64,000 nucleotides of DNA, taken from Acidimangrovimonas pyrenivorans. GTDB taxonomy: Bacteria; Pseudomonadota; Alphaproteobacteria; Rhodobacterales; Rhodobacteraceae. The position numbers were made by a program, and so were the translations under genes. The stretch is taken from positions 62,001 through 126,000 of the forward strand of contig NZ_JBHRSK010000014.1 in the NCBI RefSeq assembly GCF_042643245.1. Reading direction: 5' to 3'. Under the pieces are notes generated by a model, which saw only the letters and a list, made by a program, of their open reading frames with translations, did no database searches and was not told where the DNA came from. This document shows positions 37,282-46,937 of this stretch, piece by piece; position 1 is the first letter of the stretch, and each line of letters begins with the position of its first letter.

Positions 37282-38538
37282 TCAGTCCTCATCCAGATGA
37301 TCGGCGATGAGTTCGACGATGCTTTCCAGCCCGCCGCCCCATTTCCAGTATTCCTTGCTCTCGTCCATGGTCAGCCGGCAATTGGCGCAGGCCGAAACCA
37401 GCGTGTCGGTGCCGGTGGCCTCGACCTGGTCGATCTTGATCTTGAATGCCTTGTGGCGCAAGTCCGCCGCCCGGCCGATCGCCTGCACCCCGCCGCCGCC
37501 GCCGCAACACCAGTTCAGCTCGGCCGTCGGCACCATTTCCTTGAAGTTGGTGGCGAAGCCTTCCAGCAGGTAGCGCGCGTCGGCCGCCGCGCCGCCGCGG
37601 CGCGAGACCTGGCAGGGATCGTGATAGGTCATCGGGGTGTCGTAGGGCTTGAGCTTGATCTTCCCCGCGCGCTTCAGCTTGGCCATGTATTCGGTGATGT
37701 GCAGCACCTCGAAGGGCAGGGGCCGGCCGAGCAGGTTCGCCCCGCTCCAGCGCAGCACGCCGTAGGCATGGCCGCATTCGGGGATCACCACCGTCTTGGC
37801 GCCGATGGCCTCGGCCGCCTCGACGATGCGGGCAAGCGAAAGCTTGGCGATGTCGCCCTTGCCGGAAAGGTAGCCGAAATTCGTGGCCTCGTAGCCGCGG
37901 GTGCTGATGGTCCAGTCGATGCCGGCGTGGTTCATGATCTTGGCCATGGCCGACAGCGAATGGGGGTATTTCATCCCCTCGATCGACGAGACCGTCAGCA
38001 TGACATCGGCCTTGGGCTTGTCGATGTGGAACTCGACCTCGTCGTCGTCTTCCAGCCATTCGAGCCGCTCCTTCAGCACCGCGCCGGTCAGCCCCAGCGG
38101 GCTGCCGAGGTCGCGGGTGTTGTTGGCGGCGTCCATCAGGTCGGCCGGGCCCAGCCCGGCCGCGACCCAGGCCTTGCGCGCCTGGGCCACGATCGAGGCG
38201 ATGTCGATCCCCATCGGGCAGACCTCGGTGCAGCGGCCGCACATGGTGCAGGTGTCGAAGATCAGTTCCTCCCACTCGCGCAGGTCGGTCTCGGTGATCT
38301 TCGGCGCCAGGCCGAGCCATTTCAGCGGGAATCGCTGGGCCTTGTAGGCCTTGGCGATGGGGTGGAGCTTGTAGGCCGGCGTGTGCCGCGGATCGCCCGA
38401 GCTGCGGTAGAACAGGCAGGCATCGGCGCATTGGCCGCAATGCAGGCAGGCCTCGGCATAGCTGACCACGTGCTCCTCGGTCTGGGCGAGGAAGGTGCGG
38501 GTGGCGGCCTCGACGTCGATCTTGGATTGCGCGGTCAT
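37282..38538 (-). CDS. isp2: Isp2: HdrD-like iron-sulfur/CCG subunit of the hydrogenase
   Basis: 418-residue cytoplasmic subunit. Two [4Fe-4S] motifs lie at Cys31-34-37-41 (CLHCGQCADAC) and Cys97-100-103-107 (CTMCGRCTEVC). A C-terminal CCG domain includes PECGHAYGVLRW, YHDPCQVSRRGG, LNWCCGGGGG and SACANCRLT. In Isp-type hydrogenases this HdrD/DsrK-like protein receives electrons through Isp1 and is proposed to work on disulfides, elemental or organic sulfur. It follows hynL by 9 bp and is followed by dsrE copy 2 within 6 bp. Confidence 0.92.
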   Translation of the reverse strand: MTAQSKIDVEAATRTFLAQTEEHVVSYAEACLHCGQCADACLFYRSSGDPRHTPAYKLHPIAKAYKAQRFPLKWLGLAPKITETDLREWEELIFDTCTMCGRCTEVCPMGIDIASIVAQARKAWVAAGLGPADLMDAANNTRDLGSPLGLTGAVLKERLEWLEDDDEVEFHIDKPKADVMLTVSSIEGMKYPHSLSAMAKIMNHAGIDWTISTRGYEATNFGYLSGKGDIAKLSLARIVEAAEAIGAKTVVIPECGHAYGVLRWSGANLLGRPLPFEVLHITEYMAKLKRAGKIKLKPYDTPMTYHDPCQVSRRGGAAADARYLLEGFATNFKEMVPTAELNWCCGGGGGVQAIGRAADLRHKAFKIKIDQVEATGTDTLVSACANCRLTMDESKEYWKWGGGLESIVELIADHLDED

Positions 38539-38547
38539 GACATCCTC

Positions 38548-40287
<1,740 letters not shown>

Positions 40288-40317
40288 GGTAACAACTCTC
40301 CCTGGCGTCGCGCGCCG

Positions 40318-40977
40318 TTAAATCTTCACTCCGCGGCGGCTGTAGAAGGCGCCGCTCTCGCCCCGGGTCAGGAAGACCAGGAAGGCATGCATCAGCTTGC
40401 CGAAGGGGAACCAGATCAACAGCGCCGCCACCGACAGCATGTGGATCGCCAGCAGCGTCTCGTAGCGGGCGCCGAGATGGGCGACGGCCAACAGGCCGGT
40501 CAGCACCGGCAGGAAGGTGATCGCCCAGGTGAACCAGTCGTTGAAGGTCGAGATCAGGCGCAGCACCGGGCTGGTCATCCGCCGCACCAGCGCCGCGATC
40601 AGCGAGGCCAGTGTGACGACGCCGGCGACGGTGATGACGCCGGTCGGCAGGCCGGGCCAGGACAGGCCGAAGACGCCGTCGATGAACAGGATATGCTGGG
40701 TGAAGCCGAAGACGATCACCGCCAGGCCGATATGGAAGACATAGCCGTTGATCAGGGTGAAGCGCGAGGTCAGGCCGAAATCCTTGGGCACCCAGAGGTG
40801 GCGGATCAGCGTGCCCAGGGCGCCGGCGGCGGCCGAGGGCGCGCCGGCGCGCTTGACCGTGCGGTCCTTGGCCCAGGGCAGCAGCACGATCGCGAACAGG
40901 CGCCAGAACACGCCGAGCAGGAACACCGCCATGGCGAAATCCAGCGCCGGGCCGCGGGCGAAATCGAGCAGGCTCAT
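40318..40977 (-). CDS. isp1: Isp1: NarI-like membrane cytochrome b subunit of the hydrogenase
   Basis: 219-residue integral membrane protein with about five transmembrane helices (FAMAVFLLGVFWRLFAIVLL, GYVFHIGLAVIVFGFTQHI, VAGVVTLASLIAALV, WAITFLPVLTGLLAV, HMLSVAALLIWFPFG). Conserved histidines in the second and last helices could bind haem b, as in nitrate reductase gamma and DsrM. It would carry electrons across the membrane between periplasmic HynSL and cytoplasmic Isp2. Start ATG 40977 overlaps the hynS stop as TGATG; a longer frame covers hynS and was rejected. Confidence 0.9.
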   Translation of the reverse strand: MSLLDFARGPALDFAMAVFLLGVFWRLFAIVLLPWAKDRTVKRAGAPSAAAGALGTLIRHLWVPKDFGLTSRFTLINGYVFHIGLAVIVFGFTQHILFIDGVFGLSWPGLPTGVITVAGVVTLASLIAALVRRMTSPVLRLISTFNDWFTWAITFLPVLTGLLAVAHLGARYETLLAIHMLSVAALLIWFPFGKLMHAFLVFLTRGESGAFYSRRGVKI

Positions 40978-42074
40978 CACTGGGTCTCCTTCTCGCTGGC
41001 CTGTTTCGCTGCCGCTTCGGCGGCCTCGAGTGCGGCGACCCGCTTGCGCCGGGCGAGCCAGGCGCTGGCGCCGCCGGCGGCGACCCCGGCGACGGCGGCG
41101 CCGCCGAGGATGGCGCGGTTGCCCATCACCGAGGCCGAGAGCGGCTTGTAGAAGCTGCCGCGATCCCAGAAATTCGGCTCCGAGCAGCCCAGGCAGCCAT
41201 GGCCCGACTGGATCGGGAAGGACACGCCGCCGTTCCATTTCAGCGTCGCGCAGGCGTTGTAGGTCACCGGGCCCTTGCAGCCGACCTCGTAAAGGCACCA
41301 GCCGTTGCGCGCGCCCTCGTCGTCGAAGCTCTTGGCGAACAGGCCCTTGTCGTAGAACGGCCGCCGGTAGCAGCGGTCGTGGATCGAGTCGCCGAAGAAG
41401 GCCTTGGGCCGGTTCAGGTGGTCGAGCTCGGGCAGTTTGCCGAAGGTGACGAAATAGGCCACCGTGCCGGCGATCGCTTCGGGGATCGGCGGGCAGCCCG
41501 AGACGTTGACCACCGGCTTGTCGGTGACGATGTCGGCCACCGGCACCGCGCCGGTCGGGTTCGGATTGGCGCCGGGGATGCCGCCGAAGGCCGCGCAGGA
41601 GCCGACCGAGATCACGGCGGCGGCGTTGGCGGTGACGTCCTTGAGCGTCTGCAGGTTGGTCTTGCCGGCATTGGTCGAGTAGACGCCGCCGTCCAGCGTC
41701 GAGACCGAGCCGTCGACGACGACGACATACTTGCCCTTGTTGGCCTCCATCGCCGCCGCCATCGCCTCTTCCGCCGGTGTGCCGGAGGCCGCCATCAAGG
41801 TCTCGTGATAGTCGAGCGAGATCAGGTCGAAGATCATGTCCTCGATCGTCGGGCTGAAGGAGCGGGTCAGCGATTCGGTGCAGCCGGTGCATTCCTGGAA
41901 GGACAGCCAGATCACCGACTGGCGCGGGCTGTTGGCCAGCGCCTCTGCCATCGCGCGCGAGGCCATCGGCGGCAGCGCCAGCGCGCTGGCCAGGTAGCCC
42001 GCGTATTTCAGAAGCGCGCGGCGCGAGATGCCCCGCGCCGCCAGCAGATCGCCGATCCGTTCCTGTTCAGCCAT
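40977..42074 (-). CDS. hynS: [NiFe]-hydrogenase small subunit (HynS), Tat-exported
   Basis: 365-residue small subunit. Twin-arginine signal SRRALLKYAG (Arg18-Arg19) exports the folded HynSL dimer. Cluster ligands: CTGC (Cys62, Cys65), GSCAAFGG and SGCPP for the proximal cluster; HDRCYRRPFY, CLYEVGCKGP, NACATLKW, GCLGC for the distal and medial clusters. The proximal site has the standard four-Cys set, with CTGC in place of the CTCC of oxygen-tolerant enzymes. A C-terminal helix (AILGGAAVAGVAAGGASAWL) with a positive-charged stop anchors it in the membrane. It overlaps hupH by 8 bp. Confidence 0.95.
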   Translation of the reverse strand: MAEQERIGDLLAARGISRRALLKYAGYLASALALPPMASRAMAEALANSPRQSVIWLSFQECTGCTESLTRSFSPTIEDMIFDLISLDYHETLMAASGTPAEEAMAAAMEANKGKYVVVVDGSVSTLDGGVYSTNAGKTNLQTLKDVTANAAAVISVGSCAAFGGIPGANPNPTGAVPVADIVTDKPVVNVSGCPPIPEAIAGTVAYFVTFGKLPELDHLNRPKAFFGDSIHDRCYRRPFYDKGLFAKSFDDEGARNGWCLYEVGCKGPVTYNACATLKWNGGVSFPIQSGHGCLGCSEPNFWDRGSFYKPLSASVMGNRAILGGAAVAGVAAGGASAWLARRKRVAALEAAEAAAKQASEKETQ

Positions 42075-42495
42075 TCCCCGTCTCCTCTGTCGCCGGCGGC
42101 TCTTCGGCCGCTGCCAGGTCCTCGTTGAGGCGTTTCAGCGATGCCCGCATGTCATCGGGATGGGCCGACAGGATATCGGGCACCCGCGCGATCTCGATCA
42201 CTTCCGAGGCGATGTGGTCGCCGTCGCCGAAATGGCGCAGCCACCAGACCCCGGCGAAGCGCGTCTCCCAGACCTCGCTGCGGCCGGCGACATCCAGCGT
42301 CGCGGCGACGTCGCCGCTGCCCAGGGCCTCTTTCAGTTCCTTGCGGTCGCCCGCCGTCATCGGCAGGCTGCGCAGGTCGATGGCCGAGGCCTCTCCGGTT
42401 CTGGCCAGCGCCTCCAGCCGCTCGGCGATCTCGCGCAGCAAGCTGCGCGCCATGCCGGTGCGCAGGGGCGGGCGGTGCGGTGTCTCAGCGCTCAT
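42067..42495 (-). CDS. hupH: HupH/HyaF-like hydrogenase expression protein, short form
   Basis: 142-residue protein matching one HupH C-terminal domain: RKELKEALGSGDVAATLDVAGRS, ETRFAGVWWLRHFG, HIASEVIEIARVPDIL. Full-length HupH/HyaF proteins carry two related halves (about 280 residues); only one is present here. They are thought to chaperone the small subunit or its iron-sulfur clusters before export. It overlaps hynS by 8 bp downstream and hupD by 11 bp upstream, so co-translation with the small subunit is likely. Confidence 0.85.
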   Translation of the reverse strand: MSAETPHRPPLRTGMARSLLREIAERLEALARTGEASAIDLRSLPMTAGDRKELKEALGSGDVAATLDVAGRSEVWETRFAGVWWLRHFGDGDHIASEVIEIARVPDILSAHPDDMRASLKRLNEDLAAAEEPPATEETGNG

Positions 42496-43027
42496 TGCGC
42501 CACTCCTCGAGCAGGTCCCGGACCGCCTGAACCGCCTGCGGGATCGCGGCGGCGACGGCCGGGGTGGGGGTCAGACCCCAGGTGGTGGTTTCGGGCTGGA
42601 TCGCGACCAGGGCGCGGCGGCGCGGGCCGCAGCCGGCCAGGTCGGCGGCCTGCATCAGGTCGGCCAGCGCCACCTCGTGGGCGCTGCGCTTGGTGCCGGT
42701 CAGCTGGCGGTCCATATCCGCCCCCTTGAACACCCGCAGGGTGCCGGGGGCGGCATGCAGCTCCATCGCGTCGACGGCGATCAGCTCCGCCTCGGGGTCG
42801 ATCTCGGCCAGCAGCGACAGGCCGATGGTGCCGCCGTCGCGGATGTTGAGCGGAAGCTCGGGCGCGTCGCGCGACAGCGCCTCGGTGACATGGATGCCGA
42901 TGCCGTCATCGCTCAGCAGCAGGTTGCCGATGCCGAGCACGACCGTGAGCCTGACCTCCGGGGCAGAACCGTCCACGCCATCCCCCCTGTCTGCCGGAGC
43001 CTCTCCGGCCGTTTGTTGCCGCCGCAT
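42485..43027 (-). CDS. hupD: Hydrogenase maturation endopeptidase (HupD/HybD family)
   Basis: 180-residue protease that removes the C-terminal tail of the large subunit after nickel insertion. The family core is VVLGIGNLLLSDDGIGIHV (nickel-binding Asp in DDG), DAMELHAAPGTLRVF and SAHEVALADLM (conserved His). The ATG at 43027 gives about 27 residues before the core; a GTG at 42976 preceded by GGGGGGA gives a more usual N-terminus and is a good alternative. It is the first gene of the hydrogenase operon. The substrate is expected to be HynL, cut after His564. Confidence 0.9.
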   Translation of the reverse strand: MRRQQTAGEAPADRGDGVDGSAPEVRLTVVLGIGNLLLSDDGIGIHVTEALSRDAPELPLNIRDGGTIGLSLLAEIDPEAELIAVDAMELHAAPGTLRVFKGADMDRQLTGTKRSAHEVALADLMQAADLAGCGPRRRALVAIQPETTTWGLTPTPAVAAAIPQAVQAVRDLLEEWRNER

Positions 43028-43137
43028 GCGCAGGCAGCCTCACGCTGCCGGTCCGCGAGGGCCGTTGTCATTGACCTGTGTCAACGATTAGCATGACGAT
43101 TGTCTGGCAATTTTCAACCTTTGCGTGAGTGGCGCCC
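43028..43137. promoter_or_regulatory. Divergent promoter region with CRP/FNR-type palindrome
   Basis: 110-bp region between the hydrogenase operon (minus) and hupF (plus). TTGACCTGTGTCAA at 43071-43084 is a perfect TTGAC-N4-GTCAA inverted repeat, fitting the TTG-N8-CAA class of CRP/FNR-superfamily operators; it differs from the FnrL consensus TTGAT-N4-ATCAA by one base in each half. Redox or nitrosative control is inferred. Confidence 0.5.
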
Positions 43138-43407
43138 ATGTGTCTTGCCGTGCCGATGCGGGTGATCGAGAGCGACGGCCTCACCGCGCGCTGCGAGGCG
43201 CGGGGCCAGGAGCGGCAGGTCAGCCTGTTCCTGATGCAGCACGAGGAGATCGCGCCGGGCGACCACGTCATGGTCCAGTTCGGCGAGGCGGTGGGCAAGA
43301 TGAGCGCCGCGGAGGCCGAGGCCGCCTGGGCGCTCTACGACGAGATGCTGGCGGCCGAAGCGGAACGCTCGGCGGCGGCCGCGGCGGCCGGGCCGGCTAG
43401 GCGGTGA
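43138..43407 (+). CDS. hupF: HypC/HupF-type hydrogenase maturation chaperone, second copy
   Basis: 89-residue chaperone starting MCLAVPMRVIESDG with Cys2, the HypC signature. The ATG at 43138 was chosen over one 9 bp upstream because Cys must directly follow the initiator Met. It has the HypC beta-barrel elements (VSLFLMQHEEIAPGDHVMVQFGEAV) and an Ala/Glu-rich helical tail. It lies divergent from the hydrogenase structural operon, apart from hypC at 21055, and is probably dedicated to HynL. Confidence 0.88.
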   Translation: MCLAVPMRVIESDGLTARCEARGQERQVSLFLMQHEEIAPGDHVMVQFGEAVGKMSAAEAEAAWALYDEMLAAEAERSAAAAAAGPARR

Positions 43408-43453
43408 GCCACCCCTTCCGGGGGCCATTCTGCGCGGCGGCACACGGAAAAGT

Positions 43454-43482
43454 TTGCCATCGCATCAAAAAATTGGAATATT
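43454..43482 (+). promoter_or_regulatory. Candidate promoter for the lipoate-assembly operon
   Basis: TTGCCA (43454-43459), 17-bp spacer, AATATT (43477-43482), in an AT-rich stretch 120 bp before the deacetylase-family gene. Plausible sigma-70 spacing, though neither hexamer is perfect. Confidence 0.35.
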
Positions 43483-43602
43483 TGCGATTGACCCGCGACG
43501 GATCGGCTTATTTCCTTGCGTGTCATCGGGTGACCGGTGCCGGAGGAGGGCATTGGCCGACACGGGGAGGAGGCGCGGCGTGACCAGGACGAAAGGGCCC
43601 GG

Positions 43603-44724
43603 ATGCCAGTGAGTTTCATCAGTTCCGAGATCTACCGGGCCACCGGCTACAGTCGCAATCATCCGCTGGCGATCCAGCGCATCGGCTCCGTGCTGACGCT
43701 TTCCGAACAGCTGGGCTGGCTTCCCGGCGGCTATGTCGACAGTTACCGCGCCACGCTCGACGACCTGCTGAAATTCCACAGCCCCGACTATGTCGCCGCC
43801 ATCCGCGAGGCCGAGCAGAACCGCCGCGTCACCGAGGAGATGCGCGAGAAATACAAGATCGGCACGCTGGAGAACCCCGTCTTCCAGGGGTTGTACGAGC
43901 GCGCCAGCATGTCGGTCGGCGGCTCGATCCAGGCCGCCCGGCTGGCGGCCCGGGGCGGCATCGCCTACCATCCCTCGGGCGGCACCCATCACGGCATGCG
44001 CGACCATGCCTCGGGCTTCTGCTTCTTCAACGATCCGGTCTTTGCCATCCTGACCCTGCTCGAAGAGGGGATGGAGCGCGTCCTCTATGTCGATCTCGAC
44101 GCCCATCACGGCGACGGGGTCGAATTCGCCTTCAAGGGCGAAGACCGGGTGATGACGATCTCGGTGCACGAGGAGAACCGCTGGCCCTGGACCGGCACGC
44201 TCGACGACCGCAGCACGGGCAATGCCCGCAATCTGCCGGTCCCGCGCGAGATGAACGATTCCGAGATGGATTTCCTGATGGCCTCGGCGGTGCTGCCGCT
44301 GGCCCGCCGCTTCGCGCCGCAGGCCGTCGTCGTCACTTGCGGCGCCGATCCGCTCGACGGCGATCCGCTGTCCTCGCTGGCGCTGTCGAACAGCTGCCTG
44401 TGGGACGCGGTGATGGCGCTGACCGAGCTGGCGCCGGCCACCGTGGTGCTGGGCGGCGGCGGCTACAACCCGTGGACCGTGGCGCGCTGCTGGACCGGGC
44501 TCTGGGGTCGGATCGCGGGCTACGACATGCCCGGGGAATTGCCGCCGGAAAGCCGGGCACTGCTGGAGGCGCTCGACTGCGACCTGGTGGATGACGAGGA
44601 CGAAATGCGCCCGGAATGGACCGCCACGCTTGCCGATCCGCGCAACGATGGCATGATACGGGAACGCTTCCACGAGATTGCGGAGGCGGTTCTGGCGCCG
44701 GGCGGAAATGAACTGGTCGCGTGA
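43603..44724 (+). CDS. Histone deacetylase/AcuC-family zinc amidohydrolase
   Basis: 373-residue arginase/deacetylase-fold protein. Catalytic and metal residues are in place: GGTHHGMRDHASGFCFFND (His pair), DLDAHHGDGVEF (Asp-x-His zinc ligands), TCGADPLDGDPLSS (third ligand Asp) and LGGGGYNPWTVARCW (the Tyr-equivalent Gly-Gly-Tyr). Members hydrolyse acetyl-lysine, acetylpolyamines or other acyl amides. Start ATG 43603 is chosen because the longer frame adds an Arg-rich leader. It lies 24 bp before lipS1, so it looks like part of the lipoate-assembly operon; an acyl-lysine deacylase acting on LbpA is an attractive but untested idea. Acetoin utilisation (AcuC) is the alternative. Confidence 0.85.
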   Translation: MPVSFISSEIYRATGYSRNHPLAIQRIGSVLTLSEQLGWLPGGYVDSYRATLDDLLKFHSPDYVAAIREAEQNRRVTEEMREKYKIGTLENPVFQGLYERASMSVGGSIQAARLAARGGIAYHPSGGTHHGMRDHASGFCFFNDPVFAILTLLEEGMERVLYVDLDAHHGDGVEFAFKGEDRVMTISVHEENRWPWTGTLDDRSTGNARNLPVPREMNDSEMDFLMASAVLPLARRFAPQAVVVTCGADPLDGDPLSSLALSNSCLWDAVMALTELAPATVVLGGGGYNPWTVARCWTGLWGRIAGYDMPGELPPESRALLEALDCDLVDDEDEMRPEWTATLADPRNDGMIRERFHEIAEAVLAPGGNELVA

Positions 44725-44748
44725 CGCGCGCCTGGAGGGAGGATTGAG

Positions 44749-45798
44749 ATGTCGGATTGGCTGAGCCGGATCGAGGCGATCGAAGAGCTTGAGGACGCGG
44801 ATTTCGACGCCGGGCTCGTCGCCGAGATGGAGCGCGCCCAGGCCCAGATCATGGGCCGCGAGCTGCGCTTCTCGACCCCGACCTTCAAGGAATACGACTC
44901 GACCGAGGTCAAGGGCTGCGGCAAGAACTCCTTCCCCGCCTTCTCGATCACCGCCGGCGGCTGTGCTCTCGACTGCGATCACTGCCAGGCGAAAATCCTC
45001 GAGCCGATGATCCCGGCGACCAAGCCCGAGATGCTCGACCAGAAGGTGCGCGACCTGATCATGCTGCAGGACCTGCAGGGCTTCCTGCTGTCCGGCGGCT
45101 CGAACCGGCGCAACGAGATCCGCTACGAGCGGTTCTACCCGGTGATCGAGGGGTTGAAGCGCGATTTCCCCCATCTCAAGGTCGCGATCCACACCGCGCT
45201 GACCGACGAGGCCGGGGCCAAGCGGATGGAATCGGCCGGCGTCGACACCGCGATGATGGACGTGATCGGCTCGGACGAGACGATCAAGCAGGTCTATCAC
45301 CTCGACCGCCCGGTCGAGGATTTCGAGGCGACGCTGGCGGCGCTGACCGCGACCAGGATGGAGGTCTCGCCCCATATCGTCGTCGGCCTGCATTACGGCG
45401 AGATCAAGGGCGAGGCGCGGGCGCTGGACATGGTGGCGCGCTACCCGGTCAACGCGCTGGTGCTGGTCGTCATCATGCCGTTCTACGCCAAGCCCGGCAC
45501 CTTCAAGACGCCGAGCACCGGCGATGTCGGCCGCATCTTCCTCGAGGCCCGGACCCGGCTGGCCGACAAGCAGGTGCTGCTGGGCTGCGCCCGGCCGGCG
45601 GGGATGCACAAGCGGATCACCGACGCCTATGCGGTGATGGCGGGCCTCGACGGCATCGCCTTCCCGGCCGAGGGCGCGGTGGCGGTGTCGGACGCGATCG
45701 GCCGGCCCTGGCATCAGGAGCACGCCTGCTGCTCGATCAAGATCGGCGCCGATATCGGCAAGGGGGCGGGGCTCAAGGTCCCGTCCTGCGCGGCATGA
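44749..45798 (+). CDS. lipS1: Radical SAM lipoyl synthase component LipS1
   Basis: 349-residue radical SAM protein with the cluster motif CX3CX2C at Cys72, Cys76 and Cys79 (GGCALDCDHCQ). N-terminal RELRFSTPTFKEYDSTEVKG and C-terminal GCARPAGMHKRITDAYAV match the LipS1 type. LipS1 and LipS2 together insert the two sulfurs into octanoyl-LbpA, a lipoate synthesis route distinct from LipA. Start ATG 44749 follows GGAGGATTGAG. It overlaps lipT by ATGA. The neighbours lipT, lipS2 and a ligase make the assignment firm. Confidence 0.88.
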   Translation: MSDWLSRIEAIEELEDADFDAGLVAEMERAQAQIMGRELRFSTPTFKEYDSTEVKGCGKNSFPAFSITAGGCALDCDHCQAKILEPMIPATKPEMLDQKVRDLIMLQDLQGFLLSGGSNRRNEIRYERFYPVIEGLKRDFPHLKVAIHTALTDEAGAKRMESAGVDTAMMDVIGSDETIKQVYHLDRPVEDFEATLAALTATRMEVSPHIVVGLHYGEIKGEARALDMVARYPVNALVLVVIMPFYAKPGTFKTPSTGDVGRIFLEARTRLADKQVLLGCARPAGMHKRITDAYAVMAGLDGIAFPAEGAVAVSDAIGRPWHQEHACCSIKIGADIGKGAGLKVPSCAA

Positions 45799-46937
45799 GC
45801 GCGCCCGAACGGGTCGACGTGCTCGTCTCGGGGCTGGGGCCCGCCGGGGCGGCGGCCGCGGCGGCTGCGGCCAGGGCAGGGTGGAAGGTGCTGGCGGTCG
45901 AGCGCAACGCCCATCCCGGCCTGCCGGTGCAATGCGCCGAATTCGTGCCGATGATGATCGGCACCGACGTGCCCGACGTGACCGCGGCGCGGATCCAGGA
46001 CATCGCGGCGATGGAGACCTTCGTCGGCGCCGAGCCGGCCGACGTCACCCCCGACTTCCGCGGCTACATGATCGACCGCGCCCGCTTCGATCGGGCGCTG
46101 ATCGAAAAGGCGATGGCGGCCGGGGTGCAATGCTGCTTCGGCACGCCGGTGCGGGCGATCTCGGCCGAGGGCGTGGTGACGGTCGGGGCCGGGGCCGAGG
46201 CCCGGACCATCGCCGCCAAGGTGATCATCGGCGCCGACGGGCCGCGCTCGCCGGTCGGCCGTGCCGCCGGCTGCCCGAATGTCGACTTGGTCGAGACCCG
46301 GCAAGTTACGGTCGACCTGCTGCAGCCGCATGACGGCACAGATATTTTCCTGCGCCCCGAGATCGTCGGCGGTTACGCCTGGCTGTTCCCGAAGGGGGAA
46401 CTGGCCAATCTCGGCCTCGGCGTGATCCCCGAGCACAAGGCGCGGCTCAAGCCGCTGCTCGACGGGCTGCAGGCCCAGCTCGTCGCCGAGGGGCGCGTCG
46501 GCCCCGCGATCCACCGCACCACCGGCGGGCTGATCCCGGTCGGCGGCATCACAGGGCTGGCCGAGAAGATCGGCGATGTGCCGGTTTTCCTGGCCGGCGA
46601 TGCAGCCGGGCTGACCAACCCGGTGACCGGGGCGGGGATCAATTCGGCGGTGATTTCGGGCAAGCTGGCGGGCGAGGCCGCGGCGGCGCTGCTGGGCGGC
46701 GACCCGGAAGCCGGCGAGGATTACGCGGAAGAGATCGAGGATACGTTCGGCACCTCGCTGGCGCTGGCGGTGCGGCGGCGCCGGCAGGTGTTGGACGTAT
46801 ACCGGGAGGCGGAGCCGGGCCCCGACGCCCTGCGCGGCGGCTGGATCGCCTATCCGCAATATTGGAACAGGACTGAGGACGGGGCGGCCTGGCCCGCCTC
46901 GCATGGAACGACAGTGGAGGCGAGAGAAACAGCATGA
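45795..46937 (+). CDS. lipT: FAD oxidoreductase LipT of lipoate assembly
   Basis: 380-residue flavoprotein of the geranylgeranyl-reductase-like class. FAD-binding VDVLVSGLGPAGAAAAAAAA at the N-terminus, VIIGADGPRSPVGRAAG in the middle and VFLAGDAAGLTNPVTGAGI near residue 270. LipT is always found with lipS1/lipS2 and is thought to supply electrons or keep intermediates reduced. A Cys-rich stretch (LPVQCAEFVPMM, GVQCCFGTPV) could be redox-active. The start overlaps lipS1 and the stop overlaps lipS2, both as ATGA. Confidence 0.86.
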   Translation: MSAPERVDVLVSGLGPAGAAAAAAAARAGWKVLAVERNAHPGLPVQCAEFVPMMIGTDVPDVTAARIQDIAAMETFVGAEPADVTPDFRGYMIDRARFDRALIEKAMAAGVQCCFGTPVRAISAEGVVTVGAGAEARTIAAKVIIGADGPRSPVGRAAGCPNVDLVETRQVTVDLLQPHDGTDIFLRPEIVGGYAWLFPKGELANLGLGVIPEHKARLKPLLDGLQAQLVAEGRVGPAIHRTTGGLIPVGGITGLAEKIGDVPVFLAGDAAGLTNPVTGAGINSAVISGKLAGEAAAALLGGDPEAGEDYAEEIEDTFGTSLALAVRRRRQVLDVYREAEPGPDALRGGWIAYPQYWNRTEDGAAWPASHGTTVEARETA

